Assembly: GCF_003601925.1 (NCBI RefSeq)
Contig: NZ_QZWH01000038.1
Coordinates: 1 to 64,000 of the forward strand
Source: Buttiauxella izardii
GTDB taxonomy: Bacteria > Pseudomonadota > Gammaproteobacteria > Enterobacterales > Enterobacteriaceae
Reading direction: 5' to 3'
DNA length: 64,000 nucleotides
In this document: positions 21,723 through 30,749 of the stretch, in pieces
Layout: every line of letters begins with the position of its first letter
Position numbering within the stretch: the first letter of the stretch is position 1
Translations under genes and position numbers: made by a program
Notes under the pieces: model-generated
Database searches by the model: none
The model's input: the letters and a program-made list of their open reading frames with translations, nothing else
Told to the model about the DNA's origin: nothing

Positions 21723-22439
21723 ATGGATTTTTTTAGCACGCAGAACATTTTAGTCCACATCCCAATCGGGGCGGGCGGGTACGATTTATCGTGGATTGAA
21801 GCTATCGGAACCGTGGCGGGTTTACTGTGTATCTGGTTAGCGAGTCATGAAAAGATCAGCAATTACGCGTTCGGTTTAATTAACGTTACGCTGTTTGCGA
21901 TTATTTTCTTTCAGATTCAACTGTACGCCAGCTTGCTGCTCCAGTTGTTCTTCTTTGTGGCCAATATTTACGGATGGTATGCCTGGTCCAGGCAAACAAG
22001 CGACAACCAAACGGCTCTTCAGATTCGCTGGCTGCCATTGCCTAAAGCGATTGCCTGGATTGCGGTTTGTGTCGGTGCGATTGGTTTGATGACGGTATTT
22101 ATCGACCCGGTGTTTGCTTTCCTGACCCGCATTGCCGTCCATGCTATGCAAGCCTTGGGCCTGAATGTGGCGATGCCAGAACTGCAACCTGATGCCTTCC
22201 CATTTTGGGACTCGTGCATGATGGTGCTGTCGATTGTAGCGATGATCCTGATGACCCGTAAGTATGTCGAAAACTGGATCCTGTGGGTGGTTATTAACGT
22301 TATCAGCGTGGTTATCTTTGCCTTGCAAGGCGTCTACGCAATGTCGCTGGAATATTTACTCCTGACGTTTATCGCGCTCAACGGCAGTCGCATGTGGATT
22401 AAAAGTGCGCGTGAACGTGGCTCACGCGCCTTGTCTTAA
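21723..22439 (+). CDS. pnuC: nicotinamide riboside transporter PnuC
   Basis: A 238-residue membrane protein with about seven helices and the PnuC motifs WIEAIGTVAGLLCIWLA and NIYGWYAW. It imports nicotinamide riboside for NAD salvage and shares the NadR-controlled operon with nadA. Its TAA is directly followed by the reversed stop codon of zitB, with no base between them. Confidence 0.96.
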   Translation: MDFFSTQNILVHIPIGAGGYDLSWIEAIGTVAGLLCIWLASHEKISNYAFGLINVTLFAIIFFQIQLYASLLLQLFFFVANIYGWYAWSRQTSDNQTALQIRWLPLPKAIAWIAVCVGAIGLMTVFIDPVFAFLTRIAVHAMQALGLNVAMPELQPDAFPFWDSCMMVLSIVAMILMTRKYVENWILWVVINVISVVIFALQGVYAMSLEYLLLTFIALNGSRMWIKSARERGSRALS

Positions 22440-23369
22440 TCAATGATGATGAGCATGGTCGTGCTGACCATGCTCATTTAAATCGCAATCCTGCCCATGG
22501 CAAAGCTGATACTCCATCTGCACCGTCGCATGTTCAATCTGATATTCATCTTTCAGAAAATGATGAATACGCTCCAGCAGCGCGTCGTGATCGTGCGGTG
22601 GCACTACCTGAACATGCATCGTCATTAACGGCTTTTCGCCAACCAGCCAGATATGCACATGGTGAACGTTACGGACTTCGGGGATGGCTCGGGCTAATTT
22701 TCGCTTCAGGGCCGGAATATCAATGGAATGCGGCGCACCTTCAAGCAGCTCGTTGACGCTCTCTTTCAGTAAATTCCACGCACTACGCAAAACCAGACAC
22801 GAAACCAAAATAGAAAGGATCGGGTCAATGGGTGTCCAACCGGTCCACAAAATAATGAGCGCTGCAGCAATCGCACCGACGGAACCTAACAAATCTCCCA
22901 GCACATGCAACGCTGCGGCGCGCACGTTAATATTCTTTTCTTCATTTCCGCGATGCAAAATCCAGAAAGAAAACAGATTTGCTAATAATCCGGCAAACGC
23001 AATAATCAGCATCGTCCATCCAGCAATTGGCTGCGGATGATAAAAACGGATGATGGCTTCCCAGACAATCAATACGGTGATCACCACCAAAGCAATCGCG
23101 TTTACAAACGCCGCAAGCGTGGTCAGGCGTAGCCAGCCGAACGTGTGACGAGCATTGGGTGGGCGACTGGCAAATTTAACGGCAAGCAACGCGACTAACA
23201 ACGCAGCGGCATCAGTCAGCATGTGGCCCGCGTCAGCAAGCAAAGCTAGCGACCCGGAAATCACTCCACCGATGACTTCAGCCACCATAAATAGAGCGGT
23301 GACGGCAAACGCCCATAGCAGACGTTTGCTATTGGAATTACCCGCGGAATGTTGATGTGTATGCGCCAT
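22440..23369 (-). CDS. zitB: zinc efflux transporter ZitB (CDF family)
   Basis: A 309-residue cation diffusion facilitator with six membrane helices. Zn-site motifs are [11 protein letters not shown] in helix II and HVLGDLLGS in helix V. The C-terminal cytoplasmic domain ([16 protein letters not shown]) ends in a His-rich tail ([10 protein letters not shown]); the N-terminus is also His-rich. It exports zinc from the cytoplasm. I used the ATG that gives [10 protein letters not shown], aligning with E. coli; a start 45 nt further upstream is less likely. Confidence 0.95.
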   Translation of the reverse strand: MAHTHQHSAGNSNSKRLLWAFAVTALFMVAEVIGGVISGSLALLADAGHMLTDAAALLVALLAVKFASRPPNARHTFGWLRLTTLAAFVNAIALVVITVLIVWEAIIRFYHPQPIAGWTMLIIAFAGLLANLFSFWILHRGNEEKNINVRAAALHVLGDLLGSVGAIAAALIILWTGWTPIDPILSILVSCLVLRSAWNLLKESVNELLEGAPHSIDIPALKRKLARAIPEVRNVHHVHIWLVGEKPLMTMHVQVVPPHDHDALLERIHHFLKDEYQIEHATVQMEYQLCHGQDCDLNEHGQHDHAHHH

Positions 23370-23444
23370 GGATTCTTCTGTTTTCGGAAACAACGATGCG
23401 CTAATTATAACCACTAATGCTGATTAACTTATTGAATAAGGCCC

Positions 23445-23470
23445 ATAAAAAAGGAGAGCCGAAGCTCCCC
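23445..23470 (-). terminator. terminator of ybgS
   Basis: On the minus strand GGGGAGC-TTCG-GCTCTCC is followed by TTTTTTAT, about 20 nt after the ybgS stop. Confidence 0.85.
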
Positions 23471-23490
23471 TGGTTTTAGCCGGGTTTCAT

Positions 23491-23862
23491 TTACTGCGAG
23501 GTGCCGTCCACTTTCGTGTTCACGTCATCGCCGCTACCGGTTTCAACCTTTTGATTGGTGTCCGGGCATTTGCCGTCTTTACACATCGAGTTTTTATGAA
23601 TTTCATCTTTGCTCATCCCTTCACTGGTCATACCGCTACTGCTGGTTGAACCATTTGGGTGGAGCATGGTGCCGCTGTTATTGATATTGCTGTTATCAAC
23701 GCCTTTTGGCGCAAGGTTCTGATTCGCATCCGGTGCGACCTGGCCTGCTGAAGCGGCGGCATTAGCCTGTCCATTATTGTCCGATGCCGTATCTGCGGCC
23801 ATTGCCATGCTGCTGGCGACTGAAAGGGTTGCTGTAAGGAAAAGTGCGGTTAATTTATTCAT
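23491..23862 (-). CDS. ybgS: secreted YbgS-like protein of unknown function
   Basis: A 123-residue protein with a signal peptide ([20 protein letters not shown]) and a low-complexity mature part rich in Asn, Gly, Ser and Asp. Two Cys lie in [13 protein letters not shown]. It matches E. coli YbgS in length, composition and position between zitB and aroG. Three ATG codons in a row follow AGGAGC; the last has the best spacing. The function is unknown. Confidence 0.9.
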   Translation of the reverse strand: MNKLTALFLTATLSVASSMAMAADTASDNNGQANAAASAGQVAPDANQNLAPKGVDNSNINNSGTMLHPNGSTSSSGMTSEGMSKDEIHKNSMCKDGKCPDTNQKVETGSGDDVNTKVDGTSQ

Positions 23863-24099
23863 CATCATGCTCCTGTTCTGGTTGTTATTGCTGGATAACT
23901 TCTTCCAACAGTGCATCAGCTTTATTCTGAGTATGAAGCTTTTATCGGCTAAACATTTCACCGATGAAACCCTCAACAGAATACAATTTTGTGAAACGAT
24001 AACTTTTTAGTGTTAACACTTAAAAATTGTAGCGGCAAACCGAGGTTTTACCATTTTTTGACGCCTTTTAGCGCGTTTCCAGGAATATTCTGCCTGAAG

Positions 24100-24117
24100 T
24101 GTAAAAGCCCGTTTACA
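24100..24117 (+). promoter_or_regulatory. TyrR box in the aroG promoter region
   Basis: TGTAAA-N6-TTTACA is a perfect TyrR strong box, nested in a longer perfect palindrome with 14-bp arms (24092-24125). E. coli aroG has a TyrR box in the same place. The remaining bases between ybgS and aroG (23863-24188) show only AT-rich promoter-like sequence. Confidence 0.85.
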
Positions 24118-24188
24118 CTTCAGGCTTGAAGCGATAGATTGAAGGGATTGCAACTAAGTTAAATCTCAAGGCCATTCCCGGAAATCTC

Positions 24189-25241
24189 ATGAATTATCAG
24201 AACGACGACTTACGCATCAAAGAAATCAACGAACTCCTGCCTCCTGTAGCGCTGCATGAAAAGTTCCCCGCCACTGAAAAAGCGGCACAAACGGTTTCTA
24301 ACGCTCGCAAAGCGATTCACAAAATTCTTAAAGGTAATGACGATCGTCTGCTGGTAGTCATTGGCCCTTGTTCTATCCACGACACCAAAGCGGCAAAAGA
24401 GTATGGCGAGCGCCTGCTGAAACTGCGCGAAGAGCTGCAAGGTGAGCTGGAAATCGTAATGCGCGTTTATTTTGAAAAACCGCGTACTACCGTGGGCTGG
24501 AAGGGCCTTATCAACGACCCGCACATGGACAATAGCTACCAGATTAACGACGGTCTGCGTATCGCTCGTAAGCTGTTGCTGGACATCAACGACTCAGGCT
24601 TGCCTGCGGCAGGCGAGTTCCTTGACATGATCACGCCACAGTATCTGGCTGACTTGATGAGCTGGGGTGCCATTGGCGCACGTACTACAGAATCTCAGGT
24701 TCACCGTGAACTGGCGTCTGGCCTGTCTTGCCCGGTTGGTTTTAAAAACGGTACCGACGGCACCATGAAAGTGGCTATCGACGCCATCAACGCGGCTGGC
24801 GCGCCACACTGCTTCCTGTCTGTGACCAAATGGGGCCATTCGGCTATCGTTAACACCAGCGGTAATGGCGACTGCCATATCATTCTGCGTGGCGGTAAAG
24901 AGCCAAACTACAGCGCTGCTCACGTTGCTCAAGTTAAGACAGATTTGCAAAAAGCGGGTCTGCCAGCGCAGGTAATGATCGACTTCAGCCACGCGAACAG
25001 CAGCAAGCAGTTTAAGAAGCAAATTGAAGTTTGCTCCGACGTTTGCCAGCAAATTTCAGGCGGCGATACTGCGATTACCGGTGTGATGATCGAAAGCCAT
25101 CTGGTGGAAGGGAATCAAAACCTGGAGAGCGGCGAACCGCTGGTCTACGGCAAAAGCGTGACCGATGCGTGCATTGGCTGGGAAGATACTGAAACTGTAT
25201 TGCGCCAGTTGGCCGATGCGGTAAAAGTGCGCCGCGCTTAA
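24189..25241 (+). CDS. aroG: DAHP synthase, phenylalanine-sensitive type
   Basis: A 350-residue class I 3-deoxy-7-phosphoheptulonate synthase, the first enzyme of aromatic amino acid synthesis; it joins phosphoenolpyruvate and erythrose 4-phosphate. GPCSIHDTKAA, IGARTTESQVHRELASG, DFSHANSSK and MIESHLVEGNQ form the active site. Length and sequence equal E. coli AroG. The isozyme call rests on overall similarity and neighbourhood (ybgS, gpmA, gal). A bidirectional terminator separates it from gpmA. Confidence 0.97.
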   Translation: MNYQNDDLRIKEINELLPPVALHEKFPATEKAAQTVSNARKAIHKILKGNDDRLLVVIGPCSIHDTKAAKEYGERLLKLREELQGELEIVMRVYFEKPRTTVGWKGLINDPHMDNSYQINDGLRIARKLLLDINDSGLPAAGEFLDMITPQYLADLMSWGAIGARTTESQVHRELASGLSCPVGFKNGTDGTMKVAIDAINAAGAPHCFLSVTKWGHSAIVNTSGNGDCHIILRGGKEPNYSAAHVAQVKTDLQKAGLPAQVMIDFSHANSSKQFKKQIEVCSDVCQQISGGDTAITGVMIESHLVEGNQNLESGEPLVYGKSVTDACIGWEDTETVLRQLADAVKVRRA

Positions 25242-25262
25242 GTTTCTGCGTCGTAGCAAAAG

Positions 25263-25291
25263 AAAAGGCGTGGTGAAAACCACGCCTTTTT
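25263..25291. terminator. bidirectional terminator between aroG and gpmA
   Basis: AAAAGGCGTGG-TGAAAA-CCACGCCTTTTT has T-runs in both directions and lies between the convergent genes. Confidence 0.93.
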
Positions 25292-25304
25292 CACATCTAA
25301 CGAA

Positions 25305-26057
25305 TTACTTCGCTTTACCCTGGTTTGCTACCGCTGCGGCTTTTGCTGCGATTTCATCAGCATTGCCCAGATAGTAACGTTTAAGTGGTTTGAAGTTCTC
25401 GTCGAACTCATAAACCAACGGTACGCCCGTTGGGATATTCAGCTCAAGAATCTCTTCTTCGCTCAGGTTATCAAGGAATTTAACCAGTGCGCGCAGGGAG
25501 TTACCGTGAGCGGCAACAATCACGCGCTCGCCGCTTTTCATGCGTGGCAGAATGGTTTCGTTCCAGTAAGGGATAACGCGGTCGATAGTCAGCGCCAGGC
25601 TTTCAGTCGTTGGCAGTTCTTTTTCAGTCAGGCTTGCATAACGCGGGTCATGGCCCGGGAAACGCTCATCATCGCGGGTTAATTCTGGTGGAGTCACCGC
25701 AAAACCACGACGCCATTGTTTAACTTGATCGTCACCGTATTTTTCTGCGGTTTCAGCTTTGTTCAGACCCTGCAACGCACCGTAGTGACGTTCGTTCAGC
25801 TTCCAGGACTTCTCAACTGGCAGCCAGGCTTGATCCAGTTCATCAAGAATGTTCCACAGGGTATGGATGGCACGTTTCAGCACAGAAGTGTAAGCAAAGT
25901 CGAAGGAGTAGCCTTCGTCTTTCAGCAATTTACCCGCAGCTTTAGCTTCAGTTTGACCTTTCTCAGACAGATCAACATCATACCAACCGGTAAAGCGGTT
26001 TTCGTTGTTCCACTGGCTTTCACCGTGACGAACCAGAACCAGCTTAGTAACAGCCAT
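25305..26057 (-). CDS. gpmA: 2,3-bisphosphoglycerate-dependent phosphoglycerate mutase
   Basis: A 250-residue glycolytic enzyme that interconverts 3- and 2-phosphoglycerate through a phosphohistidine. His11 in [10 protein letters not shown] is the phosphorylated residue, and [10 protein letters not shown] and [10 protein letters not shown] complete the active site. Length equals E. coli GpmA. The promoter region holds a Fur box, in line with iron control of this isozyme in E. coli. Confidence 0.98.
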   Translation of the reverse strand: MAVTKLVLVRHGESQWNNENRFTGWYDVDLSEKGQTEAKAAGKLLKDEGYSFDFAYTSVLKRAIHTLWNILDELDQAWLPVEKSWKLNERHYGALQGLNKAETAEKYGDDQVKQWRRGFAVTPPELTRDDERFPGHDPRYASLTEKELPTTESLALTIDRVIPYWNETILPRMKSGERVIVAAHGNSLRALVKFLDNLSEEEILELNIPTGVPLVYEFDENFKPLKRYYLGNADEIAAKAAAVANQGKAK

Positions 26058-26084
26058 AGTTTACTCCTCAATAAGCTTACGATT

Positions 26085-26103
26085 AATGATAACGATTATC
26101 ATT
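26085..26103 (-). promoter_or_regulatory. Fur box upstream of gpmA
   Basis: AATGATAAcgaTTATCATT has perfect 8-bp arms and closely resembles the 19-bp Fur consensus. It lies 28 nt before the gpmA start codon. Confidence 0.8.
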
Positions 26104-26231
26104 ATATTGCCGCGAAGGGGCCAGCGGCAATGCCAAACGTTTAACATAGCGAAAAAGAGTGTGGAGTGTAAGGTGGATGTGAATGGTTGTTATATTTTTG
26201 TCGCTAAATGGCGGGAATTCCAGCGATCTGA

Positions 26232-26260
26232 ATAAGAAACGCCCTCCATGAAGGAGGGCG
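26232..26260 (-). terminator. terminator of the gal operon
   Basis: CGCCCTCC-TTCA-TGGAGGGCG followed by TTTCTTATT on the minus strand, just after galM. Confidence 0.88.
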
Positions 26261-26266
26261 GAAAAC

Positions 26267-27307
26267 TTAAAGCGCAATGAACTCGTATTCCGTAATACTC
26301 AGATATTCATCATCCGGCTGTAACCAGCAATCGGGTTGCGGCCATTCCGGGTGATTTGGGCTGTCCGGCAGGAACTCGCTCTCCAGCGCCAGGCCCTGAT
26401 ACGCACTGTAAGTCCCTTGTTCACGGGCGGGCGTACCATCAAGATAATTGCCGCTGTAAAACTGCAACGCCGGAGCCGTGGTGTAGACCGTCATTTGCAG
26501 CTGGTTATCGCTCGACCAGACGTGAGCCGCAGGCAGACTGGCATCGCCTTGCGCCTGTAACAAGAAGGCATGATCGTAGCCTTTCACCAGTTTCTGATCG
26601 TCGTCGCTGAGAAAATCATCGGCGATGGTTTTTGGCGTGCGGAAATCAAAGCTGGTGCCATCGACATCTTTAAGTCCGGCTTGCGGAATGCCGCTGGAAT
26701 CGACCGGCAAATAGCTGTCAGCCAATAGTTGCAGGCGATGCTGGCGAATATCGTTCTGCTGACCATCAAGATTGAAATACGCGTGATTGGTCAGATTCAC
26801 CGGGCACGGCTTGCTGGTTTTAGCGCGGAATTCAACGGTGATGCAGTTATCTTCCGTTAGCGCATAACGCGCCGTGGCACGTAACTCGCCAGGGAAACCC
26901 TGGTCGCCATCAGGCGAGTCCAGCGTATACAACACTTCATGCTCGTTCTGGCGAACAATACGCCAGCGGCGGGTATCAAAACCATCCGGGCCGCCATGCA
27001 ACTGGTGTGCGCCCTGATTAGCCGTGACGTTTACGGTCACGCCGTCGCGTTCAAACTGGCTGTTAGCAATGCGGTTGGCATAACGGCCAACGGTTGCGCC
27101 CAGATAAGCGGATTGATTCAGATAATCTTCCGGCGTTTCGCAGCCGAGCAGCGTTTCCCGCACACTTCCATCTTTCATCGGCACGCGGCAGGAGAGCAGG
27201 GTCGCGCCCCAGTCCATCACGGTGACAACCAGCCCCGCGCTATTGCGCAGGGTGGAAAGGCGGAACGGTAGCCCGTCAGGTGCGAGCTGTGGAGTCTCTT
27301 TTAGCAT
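26267..27307 (-). CDS. galM: galactose mutarotase (aldose 1-epimerase)
   Basis: A 346-residue enzyme that interconverts alpha- and beta-galactose. [10 protein letters not shown] and [11 protein letters not shown] contain conserved active-site histidines, and [12 protein letters not shown] holds the catalytic Glu. The start ATG overlaps the galK stop (ATGCTAA), giving exactly the E. coli length. It is the last gene of galETKM. Confidence 0.96.
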   Translation of the reverse strand: MLKETPQLAPDGLPFRLSTLRNSAGLVVTVMDWGATLLSCRVPMKDGSVRETLLGCETPEDYLNQSAYLGATVGRYANRIANSQFERDGVTVNVTANQGAHQLHGGPDGFDTRRWRIVRQNEHEVLYTLDSPDGDQGFPGELRATARYALTEDNCITVEFRAKTSKPCPVNLTNHAYFNLDGQQNDIRQHRLQLLADSYLPVDSSGIPQAGLKDVDGTSFDFRTPKTIADDFLSDDDQKLVKGYDHAFLLQAQGDASLPAAHVWSSDNQLQMTVYTTAPALQFYSGNYLDGTPAREQGTYSAYQGLALESEFLPDSPNHPEWPQPDCWLQPDDEYLSITEYEFIAL

Positions 27308-28449
27308 TGGCCAGCGCCCTCCGAAGGTTTGCAAACATAGAAGGTTTCTTTGATACCGGTTTTCGCTTCGTACTGTTTTTCGACCGCTTGCTTAACCGCT
27401 GGAACCAAATCTTCCGGGATCAGCGCCACAATGCAGCCGCCGAAACCGCCGCCGGTCATGCGCACACCGCCTTTATCGCCGATAGTCGCTTTTACGATTT
27501 CAACTAGCGTATCGATTTGCGGGACGGTGATTTCAAAATCATCGCGCATCGAAGCGTGAGATTCAGCCATCAGCTCACCCATACGCAGCAAATCGCCTTT
27601 TGCCAGCGCGTCTGCCGCCTCAACGGTGCGGATGTTTTCAGTCAGAACGTGGCGCACGCGTTTGGCGACAACCGGGTCAAGCTCATGAGCCACTTCATTA
27701 AATTTAGACAGCTCAACGTCGCGCAACGCTTTCTGGCTGAAGAAACGCGCACCGGTTTCGCATTGCTGGCGGCGGGTATTGTATTCGCTGCCGACCAGCG
27801 TGCGCTTGAAGTTACTGTTGATAATCACAACCGCGACGCCTTTTGGCATCGGAACCGCTTTAGTGCCGAGCGTGCGGCAATCAATCAGCAAAGCGTGATC
27901 TTTTTTGCCTAACGCTGAAATCAGCTGATCCATAATTCCGCAGTTACAGCCAACAAACTGGTTTTCTGCTTCCTGGCCATTTAACGCAATCTGCGAACCG
28001 TCCAGCGACAAATGATAAAGCTTCTGGAACACCGTACCGACGGCCACTTCCAGTGAAGCCGATGAACTCAAGCCTGCACCTTGTGGCACGTTGCCGCTGA
28101 TCACTAAATCCGCACCGCCAAAGTTTTTATCACGCTTTTGCAGATGCTTCACCACGCCGCGAACGTAGTTCGACCACTGCTGCGTGTCGTGGCTCATGAT
28201 CGGTTTATCCAGTGAAAACTCATCAACCTGGTTGTAATAATCCGCCGCAATAACACGTACCATGCGGTCGTCACGTTTTGCACAGCTGATCACCGTCTGG
28301 TAATCAATCGCGCATGGCAGCACGAAACCGTCGTTATAATCGGTGTGTTCGCCAATCAGATTTACGCGCCCCGGAGCCTGAATGGTGTGGGTCGCCGGAT
28401 AGCCAAACTTTTCGGCAAAGAGGTGTTGGGTATTATCTTTCAGACTCAT
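27301..28449 (-). CDS. galK: galactokinase
   Basis: A 382-residue GHMP kinase that phosphorylates galactose at C1. [19 protein letters not shown] is the galactokinase signature, [16 protein letters not shown] the ATP loop and [13 protein letters not shown] the third motif. The start equals the E. coli start (MSLKDNTQ). It follows galT by 4 nt. Confidence 0.98.
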   Translation of the reverse strand: MSLKDNTQHLFAEKFGYPATHTIQAPGRVNLIGEHTDYNDGFVLPCAIDYQTVISCAKRDDRMVRVIAADYYNQVDEFSLDKPIMSHDTQQWSNYVRGVVKHLQKRDKNFGGADLVISGNVPQGAGLSSSASLEVAVGTVFQKLYHLSLDGSQIALNGQEAENQFVGCNCGIMDQLISALGKKDHALLIDCRTLGTKAVPMPKGVAVVIINSNFKRTLVGSEYNTRRQQCETGARFFSQKALRDVELSKFNEVAHELDPVVAKRVRHVLTENIRTVEAADALAKGDLLRMGELMAESHASMRDDFEITVPQIDTLVEIVKATIGDKGGVRMTGGGFGGCIVALIPEDLVPAVKQAVEKQYEAKTGIKETFYVCKPSEGAGQC

Positions 28450-28453
28450 TTTT

Positions 28454-29500
28454 TTATTCTCCGGATTGGCGAAAGTGGATATCGGATACCGCACGCAAGC
28501 GTTCTGCGGCTTGCTCTGCGGTTAAATCACGTTGGGTTTCAGCCAGCATTTCATAGCCGACCATGAATTTACGCACGGTTGCGCTGCGCAACAGCGGTGG
28601 ATAGAAGTGGGCATGTAATTGCCAGTGACCATTTTCCTCGCCGTTAAACGGTGCGCCGTGCCAGCCCATGGAATACGGGAAGGAGCACTGGAACAGGTTG
28701 TCATAACGGCTGGTCAGTTTTTTCAGCGCCACGGCTAAATCACTACTTTGTTCAGCTGTTAAATCGGTGATGCGCAGGATATGCGTTTTTGGCAGCAACA
28801 GCGTTTCGAACGGCCAGGCCGCCCAATAAGGCACTACCGCAATCCAGTGCTCGGTTTCAACCACCGTACGGCTGCCGTCTTTAAGCTCGCGCTGCGCGTA
28901 ATCGACCAGCATCGCCGAGCCATTTTTAGCAAAATATTCACGCTGCAATACATCTTCACGCGCCACTTCGTTTGGCAGGAAGCTGTTTGCCCAAACCTGG
29001 CCGTGTGGATGCGGATTAGAGCAACCCATCGCCGCGCCCTTGTTTTCAAAAACCTGCACCCACGGATAAGTTTTGCCTAAATCCGCAGTCTGTTCTTGCC
29101 AGGTTTTCACCACTTCTTCCAGCGCAGGCACAGAAAGTTGCGGCAGCGTTTTACTGTGGTCAGGAGAGAAGCAGATAACCCGGCTGGTGCCGCGTGCACT
29201 TTCACAACGCATCAGCGGATCGCCATTTTCCGGCGCATCCGGGGTGTCCGTCATTAGTGCGGCAAAATCATTGGTAAAAACAAAAGTGCCGGTGTATTGC
29301 GGGTTTTTATCGCCGGTTACGCGCGTATTTCCGGGGCACAAGAAACAATCCGGATCGTGCTGCGGTAATGTTTCTTGCGATGGCGTTTCCTGCGCCCCTT
29401 GCCACGGGCGTTTAGCCCGATGCGGGGACACCAGAATCCATTGTCCGGTCAGTGGGTTGTAACGACGATGTGGATGATCCACCGGGTTAAACTGCTCCAT
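28454..29500 (-). CDS. galT: galactose-1-phosphate uridylyltransferase
   Basis: A 348-residue enzyme that transfers UMP from UDP-glucose to galactose 1-phosphate. The nucleophilic His lies in [12 protein letters not shown], and CFLCPGN carries metal-binding Cys. The ATG gives [16 protein letters not shown], aligned with E. coli; AAGGA lies just upstream. It starts 9 nt after galE. Confidence 0.98.
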   Translation of the reverse strand: MEQFNPVDHPHRRYNPLTGQWILVSPHRAKRPWQGAQETPSQETLPQHDPDCFLCPGNTRVTGDKNPQYTGTFVFTNDFAALMTDTPDAPENGDPLMRCESARGTSRVICFSPDHSKTLPQLSVPALEEVVKTWQEQTADLGKTYPWVQVFENKGAAMGCSNPHPHGQVWANSFLPNEVAREDVLQREYFAKNGSAMLVDYAQRELKDGSRTVVETEHWIAVVPYWAAWPFETLLLPKTHILRITDLTAEQSSDLAVALKKLTSRYDNLFQCSFPYSMGWHGAPFNGEENGHWQLHAHFYPPLLRSATVRKFMVGYEMLAETQRDLTAEQAAERLRAVSDIHFRQSGE

Positions 29501-29509
29501 CACATTTCC

Positions 29510-30526
29510 TTAGTCTGGATAACCTTGAGGATGGCGGGACTGCCAGCGCCAGGTATCATCTGCCATTTCTTGCAGAGTCCGGCTGACACGCCAGTTAAGT
29601 TCTTGATCGGCTTTGGTGGCATCGGCCCAATAAGCGGGGAGGTCGCCATCACGACGCGGGGCGAAGTGATAATTCACCGGCTTGCCGCAAGCGGTGCTGA
29701 AGGCGTTGATCACGTCCAGCACGCTGCTGCCAATGCCAGCGCCGAGGTTGTAAATATGCACGCCAGGTTTGCCTTGCAGTGTTTGCATCGCGGCAACGTG
29801 GCCGTCAGCCAAATCCATCACGTGAATATAGTCGCGCACGCCGGTGCCGTCTTCGGTTGGATAATCATTACCAAAAACTGCCAGCGAATCGCGACGCCCT
29901 ACGGCAACCTGTGCGATATACGGCATCAGGTTATTGGGAATACCTTGCGGATCTTCCCCCATATCGCCTGACGGATGCGCGCCAACCGGGTTGAAGTAAC
30001 GCAACAGCGCCACGCTCCAGTTCGGCTGGGCTTTTTGCAGGTCAGCCAGAATCTGTTCAACCATCAGCTTGCTGCGGCCATAAGGGCTGGCAGGGGTTCC
30101 GGTTGGGAAACTTTCAACATAAGGGATTTGCGGCTGATCGCCATAAACGGTGGCGGAGGAGCTGAAGATGAAGTTGGTGACGTTGGCGATGCGCATCGCG
30201 GAAATCAGGCGCAAAGTGCCGGTAACATTGTTGTCGTAATATTCCAGCGGCTTGTTAACGGACTCGCCGACAGCTTTAAGCCCGGCAAAATGGATAACCG
30301 CATCAATTTGATGGTCGTGGAAAATTTCAGCCAACAGGCCTTCATCACGGATATCACCGTCGATGAACAGCGGATGTTTACCGCCAAGGCGTTCAATGAC
30401 CGGCAGCACGCTGCGTTTGCTGTTGCAGAGGTTATCCAGAATGACGACATCGTGGCCATTTTGCAGAAGTTGCACACAAGTGTGACTTCCAATGTAACCG
30501 CTACCACCTGTTACCAATACTCTCAT
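29510..30526 (-). CDS. galE: UDP-glucose 4-epimerase
   Basis: A 338-residue short-chain dehydrogenase/reductase that interconverts UDP-galactose and UDP-glucose. VTGGSGYIGSHT is the NAD-binding loop, SSSATVYG holds the catalytic Ser/Thr region, and YGRSKLMVE is the YxxxK pair. The start at MRVLVTGG gives the E. coli length. It is the first gene of galETKM, and the internal gal operator lies within its first codons. Confidence 0.98.
   Translation of the reverse strand: MRVLVTGGSGYIGSHTCVQLLQNGHDVVILDNLCNSKRSVLPVIERLGGKHPLFIDGDIRDEGLLAEIFHDHQIDAVIHFAGLKAVGESVNKPLEYYDNNVTGTLRLISAMRIANVTNFIFSSSATVYGDQPQIPYVESFPTGTPASPYGRSKLMVEQILADLQKAQPNWSVALLRYFNPVGAHPSGDMGEDPQGIPNNLMPYIAQVAVGRRDSLAVFGNDYPTEDGTGVRDYIHVMDLADGHVAAMQTLQGKPGVHIYNLGAGIGSSVLDVINAFSTACGKPVNYHFAPRRDGDLPAYWADATKADQELNWRVSRTLQEMADDTWRWQSRHPQGYPD
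30492..30507 (-). promoter_or_regulatory. internal gal operator OI
   Basis: On the minus strand this reads GTGGTAGCGGTTACAT, which I recall as identical to E. coli galOI. It lies inside the start of galE. GalR is expected to bind. Confidence 0.88.
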
Positions 30527-30563
30527 TTTTCGCTCCATTGCGCGTATGGTATGTAATAATCTT

Positions 30564-30604
30564 AGCATAACAGAGATGCGAAAAGTGTGACATGTGCTAA
30601 ATTA
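30564..30604 (-). promoter_or_regulatory. gal promoter P1 -10 and CRP site
   Basis: On the minus strand TATGCT (30564-30569) is the P1 -10 hexamer. A CRP site with TGTGA on the plus strand (30583-30604) lies just upstream, in the E. coli arrangement in which CRP activates P1 and represses P2. Confidence 0.8.
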
Positions 30605-30620
30605 GTGGAATCGTTTACAC
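30605..30620 (-). promoter_or_regulatory. external gal operator OE
   Basis: On the minus strand this reads GTGTAAACGATTCCAC, the E. coli galOE sequence. Its centre is exactly 113 bp from that of OI, the spacing needed for the GalR/HU repression loop in E. coli. Confidence 0.88.
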
Positions 30621-30704
30621 TAATATTTCAACGGCAGATATCATCATAGAAAATGATTATAAAACAAATGAGTAGAGTGGGGCTGTTGCGGGTTGTCTGA
30701 AAGT

Positions 30705-30735
30705 CGGGTGGATACTTGAAACCGTTATCCACCCG
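30705..30735 (-). terminator. hairpin downstream of modF, possible terminator
   Basis: A perfect 10-bp inverted repeat CGGGTGGATA/TATCCACCCG with an 11-nt loop, 15 nt after the modF stop. There is no clear T-run on the minus strand. Confidence 0.4.
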
Positions 30736-30749
30736 GAATATGACGCGCT

